The position numbers and the translations under genes are program-made. 27,645 nt of DNA from DASUAO01 sp046484625 (GTDB lineage: Bacteria > Actinomycetota > Acidimicrobiia > IMCC26256 > PALSA-555). A model generated the notes under the pieces. That model made no database searches, had not been told where the DNA came from, and saw only the letters and a program-made list of their open reading frames with translations. The stretch lies in contig JAWOIO010000108.1 of NCBI GenBank assembly GCA_046484625.1, positions 1-27,645 of the forward strand, written 5' to 3'. Below are positions 23,256-27,645 of this stretch, piece after piece. Every line of letters begins with the position of its first letter. The first letter of the stretch is position 1.

Positions 23256-24077
23256 TCAGCCGGCGGGGAGCGTCGACAGGTCGATGAGGCCGAGCTCCAT
23301 CGCGCCCGTGAACCCCCCGTCGGCCATGAGGTCGAAGCCGTTCACGTAGGAGGCCTCGTCGCTGTTGAGGAACACGAGCGGACCGGCCATCTCGTCCGGG
23401 CGACCCATGCGGCCCACCTGCGCCGCGGTCCACTCCAGCAGCGACGACCCGAGCGCCTCCCGGAACGCGGGCATCATCGGCGACTCGACCGGCCCGGGGC
23501 TGAGGCAGTTCATCCGGATCCCGCGACCGAGCAGGTCGTGGGCGCGCTGCATCGTGTAGACGACGACGCACTCCTTCGAGAAGAAGTAGGGGTCGCCCTG
23601 GTCGGCGAGGTTCGCCGACGCCCACGCGGCACCGGCCGCGAGGTCGGGTGTCGCGAGCACCTCCTGGATCGCAGGGAGGTGACTGCGCCAGCCCGAGCCG
23701 GCCTTCGACGCGACATGCGCGACGGCGCCGCCGTCGACCATCGGCCCGGCGAGCACCGCTTCGGTGAGGTGGCGCAGGCCCAGGAAGTTCACGCCGAACA
23801 CCCGGTCCGGCGGGTGGGTCTGGGGGACGCCGGCGATGTTGAAGAGGGCGTGGACCGGTCCGCCGATCTTCTCGACGGTCGCGTCGATGGAAGCCGGGTC
23901 GCCGCAGTCGGTCTCGTATGTGCCGGCCACTGCCTCCCCGTTCGGGGCTGCGATGGGCGCGATGTCGAGGGCGTGCACCTCGGCGCCGCAGTCGAGAAGC
24001 ATCGCGACGGTCGCCGCGCCCATCCCCGACGCCGCCCCGGTGACGATCACCCGCTTGCCCTGGTACGAGAACGCCAC
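23256..24077 (-). CDS. SDR-family oxidoreductase (coniferyl-alcohol / 3-alpha-hydroxysteroid dehydrogenase-like)
   Basis: 273 residues from GTG 24077, with GGGGAG about 8 nt upstream on the minus strand. VTGAASGMGAAT is the cofactor motif. HALDIAP suggests NAD(H), and the catalytic pair is in Y-F-F-S-K. VNFLGLRHLTEAV, the long insert AIQEVLATPDLAAGAAWASAN before the catalytic Tyr, and GIRMNCLSPGPVESPMMPAF are characteristic of the subgroup annotated as coniferyl-alcohol or 3-alpha-hydroxysteroid dehydrogenases. The substrate is probably a hydroxylated aromatic side chain or steroid (inference). It follows the phosphotransferase gene after an 83-bp gap that holds a tandem repeat. Confidence 0.88.
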   Translation of the reverse strand: MAFSYQGKRVIVTGAASGMGAATVAMLLDCGAEVHALDIAPIAAPNGEAVAGTYETDCGDPASIDATVEKIGGPVHALFNIAGVPQTHPPDRVFGVNFLGLRHLTEAVLAGPMVDGGAVAHVASKAGSGWRSHLPAIQEVLATPDLAAGAAWASANLADQGDPYFFSKECVVVYTMQRAHDLLGRGIRMNCLSPGPVESPMMPAFREALGSSLLEWTAAQVGRMGRPDEMAGPLVFLNSDEASYVNGFDLMADGGFTGAMELGLIDLSTLPAG

Positions 24078-24092
24078 GTGTCGTCTCCCCTG

Positions 24093-24146
24093 CTCGCTTG
24101 ATCGGTCTCGCTTGATCGGTCTCGGTGGATCGGTGGCGGTGGATCG
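24093..24146. repeat. 14-bp tandem repeat, nearly four units
   Basis: CTCGCTTGATCGGT occurs at 24093-24106 and exactly again at 24107-24120. Variants CTCGGTGGATCGGT (24121-24134) and GGCGGTGGATCG (24135-24146) follow. The array fills most of the gap between the phosphotransferase stop and the SDR start. Confidence 0.9.
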
Positions 24147-24160
24147 CAGGCCGGGCTGCT

Positions 24161-25216
24161 CTACAGGACGCCGACCGCCGCGTCGGCAGCGTACGCGAGG
24201 AACGCGTCGGCCCGGTCGGCGATCGACGACGGATCGCGCTGCGCGCCGCCGCCCTGGGCGCCCTTGAGCCGCCGCGCGTACACGCCCTCCACGATGCAGG
24301 CCATCTTCCAGTACCCGAAGACGGTGAACCACCCGAGCGCGTCGAGATCCCGCCCCGAGGAGGCCGCGTACCGTGTGGCGGCGTCGGCCCGCCGCGGGAA
24401 CGCCGGCGCCAACGTGGGCGCGGAGTCGAGAAACGGCAGGCGATCGCCCGGGTCGATCCAGTAGAGGAGCGACCAACAGGCGTCGGCGACCGCGTCGCCG
24501 ATCGTGCACAGCTCCCAGTCGAGCACGGCGGCGACGCGGTGCGTGTCGTCGAGCACCACGTTGTCGAAGCGGTAGTCCCCGTGGACGAGCGACGGCCCCG
24601 GCGAGTCCTCTGGCACGGCCCGCGCGAGGCGATCGTGGAGATCGTCGAGGAGGGGCAGGTCGCGCACCTTCGCCCGCTCGACCTGCGTCTTCCATCGTCG
24701 CAGCTGGCGCTCGACGTAGCCGGTGCGGTGCTTGGCGAGGTCGCCGAGCCCGATGTCGTCGACGTCGAGCGCGTGCAGCGCGACCTGCACGTCGACGAGC
24801 GAGTCGGAGGCCGTCAGGGCCTGCGCGGGGGAGAGCCTCCGGCCGTCGGCCTCGGTCCGTAGGATCGTGCCGTCGACGAACTCCATCACGTAGAACGGCG
24901 CTCCCGTGATGGCGGCGTCCTCGCAGCGGGCAACCGCAGCGGGCACGGGGACCTCGGTGCGGGCGAGCGCCGTGATGATCCGCCACTCGCGGTCCATGTC
25001 GTGGGCCGTGGCCAGCACCGCGGCGACGGGAGGGCGGCGGAGCGCCCAGGCGGATCCCTCCGAGTCCTGTACTCGATACGTGAGATTCGAGCCGCCCGCC
25101 GCGACGAGCGAGAACGTGAGGGCGCCGGTGACGCCGTCGACGTGGTCGCGCAGCCAGGCGGTGACCGCGTCGATGTCGAGGCCCGGAAGGACCGACGGAG
25201 CCGGATCGTCGCTCAG
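24161..25216 (-). CDS. Aminoglycoside-phosphotransferase-fold protein (ACAD10/11-like), apparent CTG start
   Basis: About 351 residues. The kinase-like fold is clear: GGSNLTYRV near the N-terminus, FYVMEFVDGTIL as hinge, catalytic loop H212-G-D-Y-R-F-D-N219 and metal-binding D233-W-E-L. This is the pattern of the ACAD10/11-type phosphotransferases found beside acyl-CoA and steroid catabolic genes; related proteins phosphorylate 4-hydroxyacyl-CoAs (family knowledge). The N-terminus of the family fits a start near 25216, but no ATG, GTG or TTG is in frame there. The CTG at 25216-25214 overlaps the upstream P450 stop as CTGA, the same geometry as the ATGA and GTGA overlaps elsewhere in the window. 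It is probably coupled to the P450 gene. Confidence 0.85.
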   Translation of the reverse strand: MSDDPAPSVLPGLDIDAVTAWLRDHVDGVTGALTFSLVAAGGSNLTYRVQDSEGSAWALRRPPVAAVLATAHDMDREWRIITALARTEVPVPAAVARCEDAAITGAPFYVMEFVDGTILRTEADGRRLSPAQALTASDSLVDVQVALHALDVDDIGLGDLAKHRTGYVERQLRRWKTQVERAKVRDLPLLDDLHDRLARAVPEDSPGPSLVHGDYRFDNVVLDDTHRVAAVLDWELCTIGDAVADACWSLLYWIDPGDRLPFLDSAPTLAPAFPRRADAATRYAASSGRDLDALGWFTVFGYWKMACIVEGVYARRLKGAQGGGAQRDPSSIADRADAFLAYAADAAVGVL

Positions 25217-25695
25217 AACGAGACCGGCATGTGCTTGATCCCGTTGATGAAGCTCGAGCGGAGCCGCTCCACGTCGCCCGCGAGCTCCATCTTCGGGATC
25301 CGTCCGAGGAGCTCCTCGAACAACACCCGGATCTCGAGCTTCGCGAGGTGGGTCCCGAGGCAGAAGTGCGGGCCGCCGCCCCCGAAGGCCTGGTACCGCA
25401 GCATCTCGTCGACCGCGGAGGGGAGCAGTGCGGGATCGGCGACGAGCTGTGCCATCTGGTCCGGGTTCTCGAGCTCGTGCAGCGTGATCCCCCACTCGCT
25501 GGAGCTGTGCTGCCAGTCGTGGCTCACCGTGGCGAGGTCGTCGGCGCGGGTGATGCACCAGAAGCCGCCGCCACCGTGCTCAGGGTGGAAGTAGACGGGC
25601 GCCTGCTCCCGCAGAACGTCGAACTGTTCGTGGGGCACGCCCTCGACGAACATCTCGAGGTTGGTGAGGTCGACGTCGGCGAGCGTGAAGGCCAC
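25213..25695 (-). CDS. Cytochrome P450 with two large in-frame internal deletions (160 residues)
   Basis: The GTG at 25695 has AGGAG about 8 nt upstream. Residues 1-74 match a P450 N-terminus (PHEQFDVLREQAPVYFHPE, FWCITRADDLATVS). Residues ~76-101 match the region from the end of helix I to the start of helix K (NPDQMAQLVADPALLPSAVDEMLRY). Residues ~102-160 match the heme loop and C-terminus (FGGGGPHFC112LGTHLAKLEIR). A normal P450 has ~400-420 residues. The segments holding helices C to I with the oxygen-activating Thr, and the ExxR helix and meander, are missing, yet the frame is open and the Cys heme ligand remains. It is probably inactive as a monooxygenase. A remnant, a novel heme-binding miniprotein, or an assembly collapse are all possible. 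It is divergent from the ABM gene. Confidence 0.8.
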   Translation of the reverse strand: MAFTLADVDLTNLEMFVEGVPHEQFDVLREQAPVYFHPEHGGGGFWCITRADDLATVSHDWQHSSSEWGITLHELENPDQMAQLVADPALLPSAVDEMLRYQAFGGGGPHFCLGTHLAKLEIRVLFEELLGRIPKMELAGDVERLRSSFINGIKHMPVSF

Positions 25696-25838
25696 GATGG
25701 TCTCCTGCGTTCGAGCTCGGGGGACGGGGCCGGACTGGAACACGTTACGATTCGAGCCCTCGGGGCGCCAGCAGGCGGACGAGCGCGACGAAAGTCCGTA
25801 CGGGCCCCATTCCCTCCCAGGAGAGTAAGGAGCACACG
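25696..25838. promoter_or_regulatory. Divergent promoter region (P450 and ABM genes)
   Basis: A 143-bp gap between divergent starts. On the minus strand TAACGT (25742-25747) is a candidate -10 for the P450 operon, 46 nt from its start. On the plus strand GGAGAGTAAGGAG (about 25820-25832) is a strong ribosome binding site for the ABM gene. No clear palindrome was found. Confidence 0.35.
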
Positions 25839-26150
25839 ATGAGCAAGGTGTCCGTCGTCGCGAAGCTGACGATCAAGGCCGACAGGGCCGACGGCTTCCC
25901 CGCCGCGTGGGATGCGTTCCTCGAGCACGTCGACGCCAATGAGTCCGGCACGGAGCACTACATGCTCCATCGCTCGAACGAGGTCCCCAACGAGTTCTAC
26001 GTCACCGAGCTCTACGCCGACCAGGCCGCGCTCGACGAGCACATGGCCAGCGGAGCGTTCGCCGAGTTCGGCGCGTCGCTCGGCGACTTCATCGAGAACG
26101 CCGACCTGCAGTTCCTCACCCCGGTGAAGGCCGCCAAGGGTCAGCTCTAG
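25839..26150 (+). CDS. ABM-fold putative quinol monooxygenase
   Basis: 103 residues with a strong AAGGAG ribosome binding site 6-7 nt before ATG. The length and pattern fit the antibiotic-biosynthesis-monooxygenase (ABM) ferredoxin-like fold: KVSVVAKLTIKADRADGF, SGTEHYMLHRSNEVPNEFYVTELYAD, then ALDEHMASGAFAEF with the conserved His. Members of this group work without cofactors on quinols or hydroxylated aromatics, or are of unknown function; they form dimers. It is a single gene between the P450 operon (opposite strand) and the ligase gene. Confidence 0.85.
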   Translation: MSKVSVVAKLTIKADRADGFPAAWDAFLEHVDANESGTEHYMLHRSNEVPNEFYVTELYADQAALDEHMASGAFAEFGASLGDFIENADLQFLTPVKAAKGQL

Positions 26151-26191
26151 GGCCATCGGGCACCGGGCGCGTCCGAGACCGAGCACCGGTC

Positions 26192-27328
26192 ATGCACGTC
26201 GACTTCAACAGCTCCGAAAGAGCCAGTCTCGGCGTCGAGCTCGAGGTGAGCATCGTCGATCGCACCACCCGCGCGCTCTCCACCGCGGCGTGCGAGATCC
26301 TCGCCTCCCTCGAAGACGGGGGCGGCGACGAGCACCCGAAGATCAAGCACGAGCTCTTCCAGTGCACGCTCGAGCTGGTCACGGGGATCTGCGCGACTGC
26401 CGGAGAGGCGCGCGCCGACCTCCAGGAGTCGCTCGACGAGGTCCGCGCGGTTGCGAGCCCGGAGGGGCTCGACATCATGTCGGCGGGGACGCATCCGTTC
26501 TCGCACTGGCGGGACCAGGCGATCAGTCCCCAGGCCCGGTACGAGGATCTCGTCGAGCGCATCCAGTGGCCGGCGCGACGCCTGGCGACGTACGGCACGC
26601 ACTTCCATGTCGGCGTTCGTGGTCCCGGCAAAGTCGTGCCGATCAACAACTCGCTCGCCGCACACCTCCCGTTGTTCCTGGCCCTGTCGGCGGCGAGCCC
26701 CTACTGGCACGGGCTCGACTCGGGCATGGCGTCGTGTCGCACGAAGGTGTTCGAGTCGCTCCCGACCGCAGGCCTGCCGCCTCCGTTGCGCGACTGGCAG
26801 GACTTCGAGCAGCTCATGGAGACGTTGATCACGGCCGACGCCATCACGTCGATCCGTGAGGTGTGGTGGGACGTCCGCCCGCATCCCGACTTCGGGACCG
26901 TCGAGCTGCGCATGTGCGATGCGATGCCCACGCTCACCGAGGTCGCCGCGCTCGCCGCGCTGGCGCAGTGCCTCGTCGCCGACCTCGACGAGCGGCTCGA
27001 TCGCGGCGAGCGACTCCCCGGTGCCCGCGAGTGGGTGGTGCGTCAGAACAAATGGGTGGCATCCCGGTTCGGGGTGGAAGCCGAGCTGATCGTCGATGAC
27101 TCCGGTGCCCGTCGACCGACCCGCGAGCTCGTCGACGACCTGGTCGAGCGGCTTCTGCCGATGGCGGCGCGGCTGGGGTGCGTCGACGAGCTCGGACACG
27201 TCCGGGCGATTGCCCACGACGGTCCGAGCTACGTGCGGCAGCGCCGCGTCGTGGAGCAGGGTGGCTCGCTGCTCGATGTCGTCGACGTGTTGGTCGACGA
27301 GCTCGCGAGCGACGACGCCGCCCGATGA
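26192..27328 (+). CDS. YbdK-type carboxylate-amine ligase (glutamate-cysteine ligase family 2)
   Basis: 378 residues, the usual length for the YbdK/GCS2 family. LGVELEVSIVD near the N-terminus holds metal-binding Glu residues. HELFQCTLELVTGIC, GTHFHVGVRG and EVWWDVRPHPDFGTVELRMCDAMPT follow in the expected order. Members have weak glutamate-cysteine ligase activity or unknown ATP-dependent ligase activity; some actinobacterial relatives work in mycothiol-independent thiol pathways (family knowledge, not shown here). ATG 26192 was chosen because it immediately precedes the conserved LGVELE region. It is coupled by an ATGA overlap to the M20 amidohydrolase gene. Confidence 0.88.
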   Translation: MHVDFNSSERASLGVELEVSIVDRTTRALSTAACEILASLEDGGGDEHPKIKHELFQCTLELVTGICATAGEARADLQESLDEVRAVASPEGLDIMSAGTHPFSHWRDQAISPQARYEDLVERIQWPARRLATYGTHFHVGVRGPGKVVPINNSLAAHLPLFLALSAASPYWHGLDSGMASCRTKVFESLPTAGLPPPLRDWQDFEQLMETLITADAITSIREVWWDVRPHPDFGTVELRMCDAMPTLTEVAALAALAQCLVADLDERLDRGERLPGAREWVVRQNKWVASRFGVEAELIVDDSGARRPTRELVDDLVERLLPMAARLGCVDELGHVRAIAHDGPSYVRQRRVVEQGGSLLDVVDVLVDELASDDAAR

Positions 27329-27645
27329 GTCCCGATCGCGGCGGGCTCGACTCCCTCCTCGCCGACCGCCTCGACGACTTCCTCGACGGGCACCAGGAGG
27401 AGCTCGTCGCGTTCCGTCGGCACCTCCACGCGCATCCGGAGCTGAGCAGCGAGGAGCACGAGACGACGGCGTTGATCGCCGAGCGCCTCCGCACTGCCGG
27501 CTTGGTCCCGCGCCTCCTGTCGTCGGGGACCGGGCTGTGGTGCGACGTCGGTCCGGGCGACGGACCGACGGTCGCGCTGCGAGCCGACATCGACGCGCTC
27601 ACCATGGATGACCTCAAGGACGTCCCGTACCGGTCGCGGATTCCG
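27325..27645 (+). CDS. M20-family amidohydrolase, N-terminal part (runs off the window)
   Basis: 107 codons are present, starting at ATG that overlaps the ligase stop. FRRHLHAHPELSSEEHETT and VALRADIDAL, followed by DVPYRS, are the hallmark first blocks of the hippuricase/IAA-amino-acid hydrolase branch of peptidase family M20. The metal-binding HxCGHD motif would lie just past the right edge, so activity cannot be judged. These enzymes cleave N-acyl amino acids. Pairing with an amide-forming ligase suggests that the two act on the same amide-type metabolite in opposite or sequential steps (inference). Confidence 0.88.
   Translation, partial: MSPDRGGLDSLLADRLDDFLDGHQEELVAFRRHLHAHPELSSEEHETTALIAERLRTAGLVPRLLSSGTGLWCDVGPGDGPTVALRADIDALTMDDLKDVPYRSRIP

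Noticed and set aside
24078..24160. Small gene in the gap between the phosphotransferase and SDR genes
   Set aside because: The gap is mostly the 14-bp repeat and has no start with a ribosome binding site.

Overview
The window is two unequal pieces. Bases 1 to about 778 have moderate GC and look gammaproteobacterial: the 3' end of a CDGSH iron-sulfur protein gene, an AT-rich intergenic stretch with an inverted-repeat pair, a rho-independent terminator, and the 3' end of an AmtB-type ammonium transporter gene on the minus strand. At about 770-782 this runs abruptly, in mid-gene and out of frame, into very GC-rich DNA that fills the rest of the window. The join cuts a DhlA-like haloalkane dehalogenase gene, so an assembly chimera is the simplest explanation. 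A real recombination junction would need spanning reads.

The remaining ~26.9 kb suggests an actinobacterium, probably of the Acidimicrobiia type (inference). It is GC-rich and compactly coded, with many GTG starts, 4-bp stop/start overlaps (ATGA, GTGA), an F420-dependent luciferase-like oxidoreductase, and several genes with a TAnnnT hexamer 6-8 nt before the start codon, as expected for leaderless transcripts. No rRNA, tRNA, CRISPR array or insertion sequence was seen.

Layout: (1) 0.8-4.4 kb: cut haloalkane dehalogenase, divergent from a class-C beta-lactamase-fold serine hydrolase across a 13-bp tandem repeat; a hotdog thioesterase; a membrane-anchored protein with a Thr-rich linker; a low-molecular-weight phosphatase-like protein. 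(2) 4.4-10.4 kb: a branched-chain amino acid type (Liv) ABC transporter operon consisting of LivG, a binding protein, and one 962-residue protein that fuses LivH, LivM and LivF, followed by a coupled membrane protein. (3) 10.4-14.3 kb: ribose-5-phosphate isomerase, a divergent F420-type oxidoreductase, and a PhyH dioxygenase coupled to a cyclase-family hydrolase. (4) 14.3-22.7 kb: a minus-strand SDR and, across a perfect 16-bp palindrome, a long plus-strand run of SDR, epoxide hydrolase, SDR, AbrB/PIN toxin-antitoxin pair, second epoxide hydrolase, acyl-CoA synthetase and aldo/keto reductase. (5) 22.7-25.7 kb, minus strand: a drastically shortened cytochrome P450, an ACAD10-type phosphotransferase with an apparent CTG start, an SDR and a NUDIX hydrolase. 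(6) 25.8 kb to the end: an ABM-fold monooxygenase-like protein, a YbdK-type carboxylate-amine ligase and the start of an M20 amidohydrolase.

Taken together, the GC-rich part looks like a catabolic neighbourhood. It holds uptake by a Liv-type transporter, hydrolytic attack on halides, epoxides and esters, oxidation by SDRs and dioxygenases, CoA activation and thioester hydrolysis. The substrate cannot be read from the sequence. The observations most worth a second look are the 160-residue P450 missing its central and ExxR regions in frame, the LivH-LivM-LivF fusion, the toxin-antitoxin pair coupled into the catabolic gene run, the palindromes at 15191 and 4445, and the join near 775.
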